In this document: positions 7,806 through 16,909 of the stretch, piece after piece
Layout: each line of letters opens with the position of its first letter
How positions within the stretch are numbered: the stretch's first letter is position 1
Assembly: GCA_963710975.1 (NCBI GenBank)
Contig: CAVQCG010000001.1
Location: 434,001 to 498,000, forward strand
Direction: 5' to 3'
Length of the DNA stretch: 64,000 nucleotides
Source of the DNA: JBBQXH01 sp963710975
Lineage (GTDB): Bacteria; Actinomycetota; Thermoleophilia; Gaiellales; Gaiellaceae
The notes under the pieces: generated by a model
Told to the model about the DNA's origin: nothing
Seen by the model: the letters and a program-made list of their open reading frames with translations, nothing else
Database searches by the model: none
Program-made: the position numbers and the translations under genes

Positions 7806-9217
7806 CGCGGGCGGATCTCACCATCGCGGCGAGCACCATCTGGGTCGTCGTGGCCGCCGTGCTCGTGATGTTCATGCAGGCGGGCTTCGCGTTCCTCGAG
7901 GCCGGGCTCACGCGCATGAAGAACGTCGGGCACGTCGTCGCGAAGACGGTCCTGGTGTTCGGCATCGCATGCGTCGTCTACTACCTCGTCGGGTTCGGAC
8001 TCGCGTTCGGCGACGGGGGTGGCGGTTTCGTCGGCGGATCAGGCTTCTTCCCGTCGATCGATGACCTCGTCTCCGTCGGAACGGCACCCTTCAGCTGGTT
8101 CTCCCAGATTCCCGGTGCCGCCGGCTACATGTTCGAGGTCGTATTCGCCGGCGTCTCGCTGGCGATCGTCTGGGGGGCCATGGCGGAGCGCACGAAGCTC
8201 TGGGTGTACTTCGTCTTCGGCGCCTACTTCATCGTCATCTACTCGATCGTCTCGCACTGGATCTGGAGTCCTGACGGGTGGCTGTTCTCCCACGGGATGC
8301 AGGACTTCGCCGGCTCGACGGTCGTCCACTTCCAGGGCGCCCTGGCGGCACTCGCGGGCGCGGTTCTCCTCGGCCCGCGGATCGGGAAGTTCGACAAGGA
8401 CGGCAAGCCGAACGCGATCCCGGGCCACAACCTCGCGTACGTCACGCTCGGAGTCCTGATCCTGTGGTTCGGCTGGTTTGGCTTCAACCCAGGCTCGACC
8501 CTGAGCGTCGATTTCGGCGGTGTCGGCTACTTCGCGTACGTGGCGCTGACGACGAATATCGCGGCAGCCTGCGGTGCGCTCGGTGCCGTCACGACGGCCT
8601 GGATCGTGCTCCGGAAGCCCGATCTCTCGATGATGCTGAACGGGGTCATCGCTGCGCTCGTCGCGATCACCGCGGCGTGCGGGTTCGTGGCACCGTGGGC
8701 GGCGATCGTCATCGGGTTGGTCGCAGGCGTCATCGCGGTCATCGGGGTGCTCGCGGTGGAGCGAATTCGGATCGACGACCCCGTTGGCGCGGTAGCCGTC
8801 CACGGGATGTCCGGTATCTGGGGAACGCTCGCCACCGGGATCTTCGCGGTACCCGTGCTGGCCAACAACCTGGCGACCGGTACCGGTGGCCTTGCATACA
8901 CGGGAAGCTTTCACCAACTCGGAGTCCAGGCGCTTGGGATCGTCGCAGTCGGCAGCTTCACATTCGCTGCGTCGTTCCTCGCTCTCTGGGTGATGAAGAA
9001 GACATTCGGCATTCGCGTCGAGCCAAAGGTTGAGACCGCGGGACTCGACGTGTCCGAGCACGGGATGTGGGGCTATCCCGAGTTCTACATCCCGGTACCG
9101 GGCGGCTATGGGACCGAGTCCCACGGTCACCTGGGTCACGCAACGCACGCCGGTCGTCCTCCCGTTCCGGCTGCGGTGCACCAGCCGTCCGAGCTACCCG
9201 ACTCCGAACCCGGGTGA
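7802..9217 (+). CDS. amt: Ammonium transporter, Amt/MEP/Rh family
   Basis: 471 aa, with about 11 membrane segments. Diagnostic stretches are MQAGFAFLEAGLTRMKN near the N-terminus, VVHFQGALAALAGAV (first pore histidine) and AVAVHGMSGIWGTLATG (second pore histidine), forming the twin-His ammonia-conducting pore. The cytoplasmic C-terminal tail is extended and His-rich (GHLGHATHAGRP). It is translationally coupled to glnK by a 4-bp overlap, the classical glnK-amt operon, so uptake should be gated by the PII protein. Confidence 0.95.
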   Translation: MTRADLTIAASTIWVVVAAVLVMFMQAGFAFLEAGLTRMKNVGHVVAKTVLVFGIACVVYYLVGFGLAFGDGGGGFVGGSGFFPSIDDLVSVGTAPFSWFSQIPGAAGYMFEVVFAGVSLAIVWGAMAERTKLWVYFVFGAYFIVIYSIVSHWIWSPDGWLFSHGMQDFAGSTVVHFQGALAALAGAVLLGPRIGKFDKDGKPNAIPGHNLAYVTLGVLILWFGWFGFNPGSTLSVDFGGVGYFAYVALTTNIAAACGALGAVTTAWIVLRKPDLSMMLNGVIAALVAITAACGFVAPWAAIVIGLVAGVIAVIGVLAVERIRIDDPVGAVAVHGMSGIWGTLATGIFAVPVLANNLATGTGGLAYTGSFHQLGVQALGIVAVGSFTFAASFLALWVMKKTFGIRVEPKVETAGLDVSEHGMWGYPEFYIPVPGGYGTESHGHLGHATHAGRPPVPAAVHQPSELPDSEPG

Positions 9218-9242
9218 GCGACTCGACAGGCTGAACCTCGGA

Positions 9243-9282
9243 GTGGCCCGCGCGCTGCCTACCTCCTCGGCGCGCGGGTCAC
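9243..9282. terminator. Bidirectional hairpin between convergent amt and cupin genes
   Basis: 13-bp near-perfect stem (9243-9255 with 9270-9282, one G-U pair), loop of 14 nt, no T-tract. It overlaps the stop codon of the minus-strand cupin and lies 25 bp after amt. Confidence 0.6.
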
Positions 9283-9626
9283 TCTGCTCTCGGTCGCTCG
9301 GGCCGGTAGTCCTCGCGGACGGGCTGGAAGACGTCGATGACACGACAACCCGCCACGCCGGCACGGGCGCCGTGCTCGTGGCCTCCGGGAATCACGTATC
9401 CGTCCGTCGGGCCGCAGACGTAGTCGACGCCGTCGACGGTCATGGTGATCTCGCCCGCGAGGACGAGGCCGAGCTGCTCATGCGGGTGACTGTGCAGCGC
9501 GACCGTTGCACCCGGCTCGAGATCGACGAGGTTCAGCATCGCTCCGTCACCGATGAGCGGGTAGGCGCGAACGCCGGCTGCGAGGTCGAGCGCGGGGAGA
9601 TCGGTCAGCTTGGCGAAGGTCGTCAT
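9279..9626 (-). CDS. Small single-domain cupin
   Basis: 115 aa. Cupin motif 1 is HSHPHEQLGLVLAGEITMTVDG (metal-binding His, His, Glu/Gln) and motif 2 is GYVIPGGHEHGARA. Such proteins are sugar- or amino-acid-processing enzymes or ligand-binding sensors; no substrate can be assigned. The ATG lies 9 bp after the stop of the Ser/Thr dehydratase on the same strand, so the two are probably one operon. Confidence 0.8.
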   Translation of the reverse strand: MTTFAKLTDLPALDLAAGVRAYPLIGDGAMLNLVDLEPGATVALHSHPHEQLGLVLAGEITMTVDGVDYVCGPTDGYVIPGGHEHGARAGVAGCRVIDVFQPVREDYRPERPRAE

Positions 9627-9635
9627 GGCGGAAAT

Positions 9636-10526
9636 CTACGCGCCGGCGAGGACCCGTGCGAACAGCTCGGGCTCGATGTTTCCACCGGTGACGAGGGCGA
9701 CCACGGAACCGGAGCCACTGACCTTCCCCGCAGCGACGGCTGCCGTAGCTGCCGCGCCCGCGCCCTCGACGACGAGGCCGTGCGTCTCGTGGAGCATCCG
9801 CATCGCCGCGCCGATCTCATCCTCGGTGACGAGCACCACGTCGTCGACGTGCTCCCGCACGAGGTCGAACGTGACCGAGCCCGGCTCGAGGTTGCCGGCC
9901 AGACCGTCGGCGAGAGTCGGGCGCTCCTCGACGGCGACGATCTTCCCCGCGGCGAGCGAAGCCCGCATCGTCGGCGACGCCTCGCTTTCGACACCGATTA
10001 CCCGCACATCCGGCCTGGATGAGGCCCACAGCGCAACCCCCGAGATGAGCCCACCACCCCCCACCGGGCACACGATGGTGACCGAACCGGTGAGCTCCTC
10101 GAGCACCTCGACTCCAAGCGTTCCGCCACCGGCGATGACGTCGGGGTCGTTGTACGCCGACACGTAGCGCATCCCCTGGGCCGCGAGCTCCAGCGCACAG
10201 CGCTCGGCTTCGTCGTAGGTCTGCCCATGGCGGATCAGCTCGACCGGGAAGGCCTCGAGTGCAGCGAGTTTCGCCGGCGACGCCGTCTCGGCGCAAACGA
10301 CCGTAGCCTCGAGGCCGAGCATCCGCGCCGCGTGCGCAATCCCCAGCGCGTGGTTTCCGGCAGATGCAGCCACGACGTGATCGGCTCGGTCGAGTTTCGT
10401 CAGCGCGCCGAACGCCCCGCGAACCTTGAACGAGCCCGTCGGCTGGGATGTCTCGAGCTTGAGCAGGACGTCGGCACCCAGGGCGCGCGACGGGAGCAGC
10501 GGAGTCGGGCCGAGATGGGCAGCCAC
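9636..10526 (-). CDS. Threonine/serine dehydratase (PLP fold type II)
   Basis: 296 aa. The PLP-binding lysine is in SQPTGSFKVRGAF, followed by ASAGNHALGIAHAARMLG and the phosphate-binding loop CPVGGGGLISG. It would deaminate L-threonine or L-serine to the 2-oxoacid. There is no C-terminal ACT domain, so it is of the catabolic or racemase-like type. The first usable start is GTG 10526, but the frame stays open upstream and reads RDDVAAARER, which looks like the family's normal first helix, so translation may begin upstream at an unusual codon. RidA nearby fits removal of the enamine product. Confidence 0.85.
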   Translation of the reverse strand: MAAHLGPTPLLPSRALGADVLLKLETSQPTGSFKVRGAFGALTKLDRADHVVAASAGNHALGIAHAARMLGLEATVVCAETASPAKLAALEAFPVELIRHGQTYDEAERCALELAAQGMRYVSAYNDPDVIAGGGTLGVEVLEELTGSVTIVCPVGGGGLISGVALWASSRPDVRVIGVESEASPTMRASLAAGKIVAVEERPTLADGLAGNLEPGSVTFDLVREHVDDVVLVTEDEIGAAMRMLHETHGLVVEGAGAAATAAVAAGKVSGSGSVVALVTGGNIEPELFARVLAGA

Positions 10527-10600
10527 TCGCTCGCGCGCGGCGGCGACATCATCGCGGCTCGGCGCGTCGACCTGTCTTCTCGCTCCCCCGTCGATCCCGT

Positions 10601-10606
10601 GACAAT
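10601..10606 (+). promoter_or_regulatory. -10 box of the PfkB kinase gene (leaderless type)
   Basis: GACAAT ends 6 nt before GTG 10613, with no Shine-Dalgarno sequence. The fit to TANNNT is imperfect at the first base. Confidence 0.3.
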
Positions 10607-10612
10607 GCCAGA

Positions 10613-11546
10613 GTGCGTGTTCTGACCGTGGGCGAAACGATGGTGCTCTTCGAAGGCGTCGAGGGGCGTGGACTCATCAGCGGAGAGCCCTTCCGCGTAC
10701 GGATCGGGGGTGCCGAGTCGAACTTCGCCGTCGCGCTCTGCCGGCTCGGCGTCGATGTGACGTGGGTTTCACGGCTCGGCCGGGATGCGTTCGGCGGCCT
10801 GGTTCGGTCGACTCTCGAGAGCGAGGGCGTCGACCTGGGGCTTGTCCGGAACGACGACGCACCGACCGGCGTGTTCTTCAAGTGGCACGAGAACGGCGAG
10901 AACCGCGTCCTCTACCGGCGAAGTGCATCGGCTGCCACGCACCTGTCACCCGACGACCTCCCCGAGGAAGCGCTCGACGATGTCGATCTCGTTCACCTTT
11001 CGGGGATCACCACGGCACTCTCGCCGAGCGCGCGCAGGACGGTCGTCGAGGCGGCTCAGCGCGCACGCTCGAACGGCATCCCGGTGACGTTCGACCTGAA
11101 CTACCGGGCGGCGCTCTGGGCGGACGCCGGCCGAGGCGGCGGAGGCAGCCGCCGAGATGCTCCCGTACGCCGATTGGGTGCTTTGCGGCGCCGACGAGGG
11201 AAACCTTGTCTTCGGTACCTCGACGCCGGGCGAGCTCCGGACGACGGTCAGGGAAGCCGGTGCCGGCGAGCTTGTCGTCCGGGTCGGTGCGCGAGGGGCC
11301 GTCGTCTGGACAGGCGAGGATGCGCTCGAGCTTCCGCCCGCTCGGCTCGAGCCGGTCATCGACGAGATCGGTGCGGGGGATGGATTCGCTGCCGGGTTCG
11401 CCTTTGGCCTCCTGCACGGGATGGGGCCGCCCGCCTGCGCCCGAGCGGGCAACCTGATCGCGGCGCGCGCGCTGCGGGGCACCGGCGACTGGGAGACCTA
11501 TCCGCGGCTCGCCGAGGTCTACGACGAGCTGTTCGACGAACCCTGA
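10613..11546 (+). CDS. PfkB-family sugar kinase, 2-keto-3-deoxygluconate kinase-like (frameshifted)
   Basis: About 310 aa if one extra base near 11127 is ignored (the span is 934 bp). The first part reads VGETMVLFEG, RIGGAESNFAVALCRLG, VSRLGRDAFG and FDLNYRAALWADA; the second, in another frame, continues EAAEAAAEMLPYADWVLCG and ends with the catalytic IDEIGAGDGFAAGFAFGLL (DTxGAGD-type anion hole and catalytic Asp). It would phosphorylate a sugar acid such as KDG. The frame break falls in a GC-rich alanine/glutamate helix. The GTG start follows a likely leaderless promoter. The 3' end overlaps the convergent oxidoreductase by 28 bp. Confidence 0.8.
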
Positions 11547-12460
11547 CGCACGAGCGGCAGGAGCGATTCCGCTGCCGCGACGAGGGCCTCGGAGGGAGGC
11601 TCCCCCTCGTCTCGCACGAGGGCCAGCACGAGATGGGTGCAACCCTCCTCGACAAAACGGCGGAGGCCCTCGGCACACGATTCCACGTCGCCCGCGACCA
11701 CGTATTTTCCGGCGAGATCGCCGGTGAACCGCGGCTCGCCGTAGCGCCACGCCAGGTGCGCATCGCCCCGCTTTCGCGCCTTGTCTCCGTCCTCCCCAAG
11801 CGACACGTACACGTACGCCGCCCGCGCGAACTCTCGCCCGAGCGTGCGACCAGCAGCCGCAGCGAACTCGGCGACGCGCTCGAACATCGCACCGCAGCGC
11901 TCCGCCGTGACCATGTAGGGCAGAAAGCCGTCCCCGAGCAGACCCGCCCGCCGCTGCGTCAGCTCGGCTCGACCGGCGACCCAGAGCGGCGGGCCGCCGG
12001 GCCGCGACGGGAGCGGATCGATCCACACGTCGTCGAGCCGAAAGATCTCTCCGTCATACGAGAACCGCTCCCCCGCGAAGTAGCGCCGTACGATCTCGAG
12101 CGTCTCGGTCGTCCGGACGCCGCGTCGCTCGAGCGGGATGCCTGCGGCCTCGAACTCCTTCGGGTTGTCGCCGCCGACCCCGAGGACGAGGATCAGCCGG
12201 CCACCCGAGATCCTGTCCACTCCGGCGAACTCCTTCGCGAGGAGGGTCGGGTGCCTGAGGGGAGCGATCGTCGCAGCCGGCCCGATCGCGATCCTCTCGG
12301 TGGCGCAGGCCATCGCCGTGCACATCGAGACTGCATCCCAGACCGGGCGGTGGAAGAGCAGGTGCTCGCCGGTGAACAACCCGTCGTAGCCCAGCTCCTC
12401 CACCGAGCGGAAGACATCGAGTCCCCAGAATTCCCCGCCGCACGACACGCCGATGAACAC
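11519..12460 (-). CDS. Luciferase-like flavin/F420-dependent oxidoreductase
   Basis: 313 aa, single TIM-barrel luciferase-like domain: ELGYDGLFTGEHLLFHRP, AIGPAATIAPLRHPTLLAKE and RLILVLGVGGDNPKEFEAAG, typical of the F420-linked LLM enzymes of actinomycetes. Whether the cofactor is F420 or FMN cannot be decided by eye. It starts at GTG 12460, 9 bp after the ridA stop, so it is the second gene of a ridA-led operon. Confidence 0.85.
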   Translation of the reverse strand: MFIGVSCGGEFWGLDVFRSVEELGYDGLFTGEHLLFHRPVWDAVSMCTAMACATERIAIGPAATIAPLRHPTLLAKEFAGVDRISGGRLILVLGVGGDNPKEFEAAGIPLERRGVRTTETLEIVRRYFAGERFSYDGEIFRLDDVWIDPLPSRPGGPPLWVAGRAELTQRRAGLLGDGFLPYMVTAERCGAMFERVAEFAAAAGRTLGREFARAAYVYVSLGEDGDKARKRGDAHLAWRYGEPRFTGDLAGKYVVAGDVESCAEGLRRFVEEGCTHLVLALVRDEGEPPSEALVAAAESLLPLVRQGSSNSSS

Positions 12461-12469
12461 GCCGGCGTC

Positions 12470-12847
12470 CTATGCGGGCCGGCGCGCGACGGCTTCGATC
12501 TCGACGTGGAAGCCGACCAACCCCGAGCCGACCGTCGTGCGTGCGGGATATGGAGCTTTGAAGTACTCGCGGTAGATCTCGTTGTACGTCGGGAAGTTCG
12601 CGAGGTCCGAGAGGTACGCGTTGACCTTCACCACGTCTTCGAATCCGCAGCCGGCGGCCTTCAGGCAGATCTCGAGGTTGCGGAAGACCTGGTGCGTCTG
12701 CTCGGCGAAATCCTCGGACACGAGCGTGCCCTCCGCGTCGAAGGGCGCCTGGCCGGACGTGTAGACGACGTCACCGCTGACGACGACGGGAGTGTAGGGC
12801 GGCCCAGGCGGCGCAAGACCCTCGGGCTGGATGTTCTGGCGGCTCAT
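12470..12847 (-). CDS. ridA: RidA-family enamine/imine deaminase
   Basis: 125 aa. Family features include VVVSGDVVYTSGQAPFD, QVFRNLEICLKAAGCGFEDVVKVNAYLSD (in parts) and the C-terminal EIEAVA. RidA proteins hydrolyse 2-aminoacrylate and related enamines released by PLP enzymes such as the dehydratase at 9636. The arginine that binds the carboxylate in true RidA is represented in the segment PARTTVGSG. A clear GAGAGGAG precedes the ATG at 12847. Divergent from the dehydrogenase at 12897. Confidence 0.85.
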   Translation of the reverse strand: MSRQNIQPEGLAPPGPPYTPVVVSGDVVYTSGQAPFDAEGTLVSEDFAEQTHQVFRNLEICLKAAGCGFEDVVKVNAYLSDLANFPTYNEIYREYFKAPYPARTTVGSGLVGFHVEIEAVARRPA

Positions 12848-12881
12848 GGAGCTCCTCTCGGTTGGTGAGACGTGCGAACGC

Positions 12882-12887
12882 TAGAGT
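12882..12887 (+). promoter_or_regulatory. -10 box of the beta-hydroxyacid dehydrogenase gene (leaderless type)
   Basis: TAGAGT ends 9 nt before GTG 12897 and no Shine-Dalgarno sequence is present. Confidence 0.4.
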
Positions 12888-12896
12888 CACCGGGCC

Positions 12897-13802
12897 GTGA
12901 GCGCCAGCGAGACCGTCTCCGTCCTCGGGCTCGGCCTGATGGGGCGCCCGATGGCACGGAATCTCGTTCGGGCCGGATTCGCGGTTCTCGGCTGGAATCG
13001 ATCACCGCTCGATCCCGAGCTGGCTCGCGATGTGCCGCTCGCGGCGACGCTCGAGGAGGCCGCCGAGTCCGAGCTCCTGGTGCTGATCCTGGCGAACTCG
13101 GCCGCGACAGGGGAGGTACTCGAGGCGATCCGCCCGTTTCTCCGCCGCGGACAGATGGTCGTCGACATGGGAAGCTCCGATCCGCGCGACTCGGTCGAGC
13201 GAGCCCGGGTGCTTTCCGCATGCGGAGTCGGCTGGGTCGACGCGCCCGTCTCCGGGGGCATGAAGGGAGCCGAGAGCGGCCGGCTCGCGATCATGGTCGG
13301 AGGGAGCGACGTGGACGTGGCGAGGGCGTGGCCCGTTCTCGAAGCACTCGGCGAGAACGTCGTTCACGTCGGAGGAGCCGGAGCCGGCCACACCGCGAAG
13401 GCGGCCAACCAGTTGATCGTCGGCCTCACGCTCGAGGCGGTGGCCGAGGCAATCGTCCTCGCCGAGTCGAGAGGTGTCGACGCGCGTCTCCTCCAGCAAG
13501 CGCTCCGAGGCGGCTGGGCGGACTCGCGAATTCTTCGTGAGCAGGGAGAGCGGATGATCGAGCAGGACTACGTGCCTGGCGGCAAGGTCGAGACGCTCCT
13601 GAAGGATCTTCGCCTCGCGGGGTCGCTGGCCCGCGACGAGGGGCTCGAGCTGCCACATCTCGAGAGCGGCGCCGCCCTGCTCTCGGCTCTCGTCGAGCGA
13701 GGAGACGGCGAGCTCGACTGCGCTGCCGTCGTCGAGCCTCTCCGTCAGAGGTCCTTGCGGGAGAAGCCGAACACGGCCAGCCCGCCGACCAGCAGCGTGT
13801 AA
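12897..13802 (+). CDS. NAD(P)-dependent beta-hydroxyacid dehydrogenase (HIBADH-like)
   Basis: 301 aa. The Rossmann motif VLGLGLMGRPMARNLVRAG, the substrate-binding DAPVSGGMKGAESG and the catalytic-lysine helix GHTAKAANQLIVG mark the 3-hydroxyisobutyrate/tartronate-semialdehyde reductase family. It oxidises or reduces a small 3-hydroxy acid; the true substrate is uncertain. The 58 bp at the 3' end overlap the convergent ABC permease gene. A sugar-acid kinase and this dehydrogenase in one neighbourhood could point to uronate or glycerate metabolism, which is inference. Confidence 0.85.
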   Translation: MSASETVSVLGLGLMGRPMARNLVRAGFAVLGWNRSPLDPELARDVPLAATLEEAAESELLVLILANSAATGEVLEAIRPFLRRGQMVVDMGSSDPRDSVERARVLSACGVGWVDAPVSGGMKGAESGRLAIMVGGSDVDVARAWPVLEALGENVVHVGGAGAGHTAKAANQLIVGLTLEAVAEAIVLAESRGVDARLLQQALRGGWADSRILREQGERMIEQDYVPGGKVETLLKDLRLAGSLARDEGLELPHLESGAALLSALVERGDGELDCAAVVEPLRQRSLREKPNTASPPTSSV

Positions 13803-14605
13803 CCGACGGCCCAGAGCAGGATCCAGCCTCCGGCCGGCTGGGCGCCGCCGAACGGGCCGAGGTCGATCGCAATCTTCGTGAAGCCGCTGGTATCGGCGGT
13901 GATCCGGCTGAGCGCGTCCTGGTAGAGGGCCTCGAAGGGAAGCGCCCACGAGGTGATCCGCGAGACGTCCTGCAGGGTGCTCGATCCGATTGCCTCTCCG
14001 ACCTGGCCGAGCAGGCCCGCAGTCAGCCCGGCACCGAAGACCATGAAGACGGCGATGCCGTTGGCGGTTGCCGTGAGGAACACCGAGCCGAGGATCGAGA
14101 GGGCTGCGACGATGGCGACCGCTCCGGCGAGCTCGACCGCCGGGACGACGATCCGATCGGGCCACCAGCCACCCACGGCACCCGTGATCGCCATCGCGAC
14201 GAGATAGACCGCCGTGACGTAGAGCGCCCCGGCGAGCGCTGCGCCTGCGAAGCGGGCGACGAGGAGCGTCGAGCGGCCGAGCGGCCGGACGACCAGAGGC
14301 TGGAGGAGCCCTCGCTCGGCATCGCCGCGGACGACACCCAGCGTGAGGAACGCCGCCAGGATGACCCCGAGAAAGAGCGTCGCGAACATCGAGAGGCCGA
14401 AAACCGTCGCCCCGGCCAGCGTCTTCGAGTCGACGCCGACCTCGCTCGCCTGGGAGGCGAAGCCCTCCGTCTCACCGAATGCCCGGTCAGCGCCGAGGCC
14501 GTAGAGGGCCAGGAATCCCGCAGTCAGGATCAGGACGACGACGAAGACACGGCGTCGCACCGCCTCGCGAAGCGCGTACCCGATGATGATCCCGAGGTTC
14601 CTCAC
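13745..14605 (-). CDS. ABC-2 type transporter permease
   Basis: 286 aa from GTG 14605, which overlaps the ATPase stop (GTGA). About six hydrophobic segments: VFVVVLILTAGFLALYGLG near the start, GLSMFATLFLGVILAAFLTLG, ALYVTAVYLVAMAITGAVGG and a last segment ending in VFGFSRKDL. A periplasmic-side loop follows the first segment. With the ATPase it forms an exporter of unknown substrate. The 3' end runs 58 bp into the convergent dehydrogenase gene. Confidence 0.82.
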   Translation of the reverse strand: MRNLGIIIGYALREAVRRRVFVVVLILTAGFLALYGLGADRAFGETEGFASQASEVGVDSKTLAGATVFGLSMFATLFLGVILAAFLTLGVVRGDAERGLLQPLVVRPLGRSTLLVARFAGAALAGALYVTAVYLVAMAITGAVGGWWPDRIVVPAVELAGAVAIVAALSILGSVFLTATANGIAVFMVFGAGLTAGLLGQVGEAIGSSTLQDVSRITSWALPFEALYQDALSRITADTSGFTKIAIDLGPFGGAQPAGGWILLWAVGYTLLVGGLAVFGFSRKDL

Positions 14606-15441
14606 TCCGTCTCCCCTACGGCGTCCAGGTAGACGTCCTCGAGGTCGCCGCGGACGACCCGCACTCCGTAGATCTGCTCGCCGGCGGCCACCAGCTCGGC
14701 CACGAGCCGCGGCACGTCCTCCCGGCCTGCGTCCGCGAAGTGTCGGATGCCCGACGCCATTTCGATCTCCACCCCGCCAGGCCGCCCGAGCTCCGCGGGA
14801 GTGCCTGCAGCGACGACCTTGCCGTGATCGATGATGACGACGCGATCGCACACGAGCTCGACCTCACTGAGGAGGTGGGAGTTCAGCAGCACGGCAACCC
14901 CGCGCCCGCGCAGCTCTTCGAGGAGCCCGCGGACAGTTCGTCGACCGACAGGATCGAGCGCACTCGTCGGCTCGTCGAGGAGGAGGAGCCGGGGCGACCC
15001 GACGAGCGCCTGGGCGATCCCGAGGCGCTGCTGCATGCCCTTCGACATCGCTTCGACCCTGCGGTCGCGCGCATCCGTGAGCTCGACGAGGGCGAGGAGC
15101 TCGTCGCGCTCGGCCGCACCGCCCGCCGATCCGGCTAGCCTCTGGTGCAGCTCGAGCAGCTCGTCGGCCCGGTACCAGCCGGGAAAGCGGAACAGCTCGG
15201 CGAGATATCCGAGCGATGCGCGGGCGACCGGTGAACCGGCGGTCGCGCCGTAGACCTCGGCGGTTCCGGCACTCGCTCGCACGAGACCGCAGACGATCTT
15301 GACGAGCGTCGACTTCCCAGCTCCGTTCGGCCCGAGCAGTCCGACGAGCTCGCCCTCTGTGACGTGGAGGTCGACGCCGGACAGGGCCTCGGTCGACCCG
15401 TAGCGCTTGACGAGCCCTCGGGCGGACAGGGCGAGAGTCAT
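14602..15441 (-). CDS. ABC transporter ATP-binding protein
   Basis: 279 aa. Walker A is LLGPNGAGKSTLVK, the signature is MSKGMQQRLGIAQ (a common variant of LSGGQ in ABC-2 exporters) and Walker B is LLLLDEPTSALDP, followed by the switch histidine in LLNSHLLSEVE. The C-terminal 70 residues resemble the drug/lipid exporter type. It is the first gene of the two-gene operon with the permease. Confidence 0.92.
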   Translation of the reverse strand: MTLALSARGLVKRYGSTEALSGVDLHVTEGELVGLLGPNGAGKSTLVKIVCGLVRASAGTAEVYGATAGSPVARASLGYLAELFRFPGWYRADELLELHQRLAGSAGGAAERDELLALVELTDARDRRVEAMSKGMQQRLGIAQALVGSPRLLLLDEPTSALDPVGRRTVRGLLEELRGRGVAVLLNSHLLSEVELVCDRVVIIDHGKVVAAGTPAELGRPGGVEIEMASGIRHFADAGREDVPRLVAELVAAGEQIYGVRVVRGDLEDVYLDAVGETE

Positions 15442-15518
15442 CCGCTGCGAGTGTACGCACCGGTATTCCCTCGCCCGGGGGTCACGCCTCGGATCGGGAG
15501 CGCCGATGCGGGAGATCC

Positions 15519-16871
15519 GTGCCCGTGTCGCGTCTCAGCCTGCTCGCCGTGCTCCTCGGCATTGCCCTCGCGGCAGGCTGCGGCGGCGGCGAGGCGAGAG
15601 GGCCTGTGGCCGATCGAGCCGATCTCGGCCGAGCAGAGCTCGACGAGCCCCTGCGATCGCTCGGGGGGAACAGCACCCTTCGGCCCGCCGTCTGCTCGGC
15701 GAAGGGAACGCCCTCGCTCGACCCCGCATTCTCGAGGGATTTCGTTGCGCCAGCCACCGACCGCTCGAGCTGCACGACGAGCGCAGCGCTCGTCTTCTAC
15801 GCCGCCGACGACTGGATGCGGCTCGCGCAGAAGCTGGCGGCGGGCGGATACGCGTGCGCCGACTACTTCATCTCGGTCCCGCCCACGACGGGTGGCGACG
15901 GAACGTACACCGTGCCGAACGCCGACCAGGTCACGAGGCTCCGGGCACTCGGTCCGGGCTTCCACGCCATGGCAGAGATCCGGGTCACCGCCTGGGAGGA
16001 GTGGGTCCAGGAGAACCCCGGCAAGACCTGGTTCGACGCCGGCGTCGAGGCGCGGCGGCGGATGGCCAGCGCCGGGTACGACGCCGCGAAGGGCGACACC
16101 TGGGCAGTCAACGAGTTCCCGCTCGAGGTGGCCACCGACCCGCAGATCCAGGCGAACATGCGTGATCTCGTCCGGGGCCTCGCCACCGGTTCCGGAGGGC
16201 AGCCGGTTCAGGGCGTCGTCTTCGCCGTCACGCCGGAGCAGGCGACACCGGATCTCGAGTCGTACAAGTCCCAGCTCGAGCGCTTCCTCGAGAACGATTC
16301 CTTCTGGCACGAGATGAGCGCATCCGTCCGTTTCTGGGCGGAGGAGGTCTACGCCGATTCGAAGAGCTGTTGCGTGGCCGGCACGACAACGGCAGAACGG
16401 GCACAACGGCTCGACGAATACCTCTTTCACCGCCTGACGCTCGTGAACGCGGGGCCTTCCAGCGCGGCAGTCGCACGCGCGTTCCTCGACCGGGCGTTCA
16501 CGCCCATCGCGAACGCCGCGTGGGCCTGGACGACGGCGTTCGGTTACACCGGAATTCCCGCGGAAGAGATGAAGCGATTCGTGGCCGAGCAGGTCTACGC
16601 GATCCGCTCGTTCCAGGAAGCGCCGGGTCATGGCTCCGGCATGGGCGCCTTCGGATTCGCGTGGGCACCCCTCGCGCCGGCGGATCTCGATGCGAGGGCC
16701 TTCGCGCGGGAGAGCGGTGAGATCCTCGAGCAGATGGCGAAGTCGATCGACGAATCGTTCCGGCTCGACCGGGCCGAAGCGGCGTGCGGGCCGGGCGGTG
16801 TCTGGTGTACCTGCACGGTTCCCGGTGCAGCCTTCAGCCGCGCCTGGTCGACCTTCTCGTCCTGGCGTTGA
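15519..16871 (+). CDS. Predicted lipoprotein of unknown function
   Basis: 450 aa from GTG 15519 (GTG 15525 is also possible). The N-terminus is a lipoprotein signal with lipobox LAAGC at about residues 17-21 followed by GGGEARG. The rest is hydrophilic and Trp-rich, with cysteine pairs (CSAK..., SSCTT, KSCCVAG, ACGPGGVWCTC) suggesting extracytoplasmic disulfides. The middle reads like a soluble enzyme domain (FHAMAEIRVTAWEEWV) but I recognise no family or catalytic motif. It stands alone between the ABC operon and a small cupin. Confidence 0.7.
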   Translation: MPVSRLSLLAVLLGIALAAGCGGGEARGPVADRADLGRAELDEPLRSLGGNSTLRPAVCSAKGTPSLDPAFSRDFVAPATDRSSCTTSAALVFYAADDWMRLAQKLAAGGYACADYFISVPPTTGGDGTYTVPNADQVTRLRALGPGFHAMAEIRVTAWEEWVQENPGKTWFDAGVEARRRMASAGYDAAKGDTWAVNEFPLEVATDPQIQANMRDLVRGLATGSGGQPVQGVVFAVTPEQATPDLESYKSQLERFLENDSFWHEMSASVRFWAEEVYADSKSCCVAGTTTAERAQRLDEYLFHRLTLVNAGPSSAAVARAFLDRAFTPIANAAWAWTTAFGYTGIPAEEMKRFVAEQVYAIRSFQEAPGHGSGMGAFGFAWAPLAPADLDARAFARESGEILEQMAKSIDESFRLDRAEAACGPGGVWCTCTVPGAAFSRAWSTFSSWR

Positions 16872-16909
16872 CGGCGCCGTAGTGCTTCCGGCCGGGAGCA
16901 GGGAGCACC

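Noticed and set aside
9633..9638. TAGATT as a leaderless promoter of the cupin at 9626
   Set aside because: The TAG is the stop codon of the dehydratase directly upstream on the same strand, so the match is probably coincidental and the genes share a transcript.
13745..14851. Longer permease start reaching to 14851
   Set aside because: The extra N-terminus is the antisense-like overlap of the ATPase frame and lacks membrane helices; GTG 14605 overlaps the ATPase stop.
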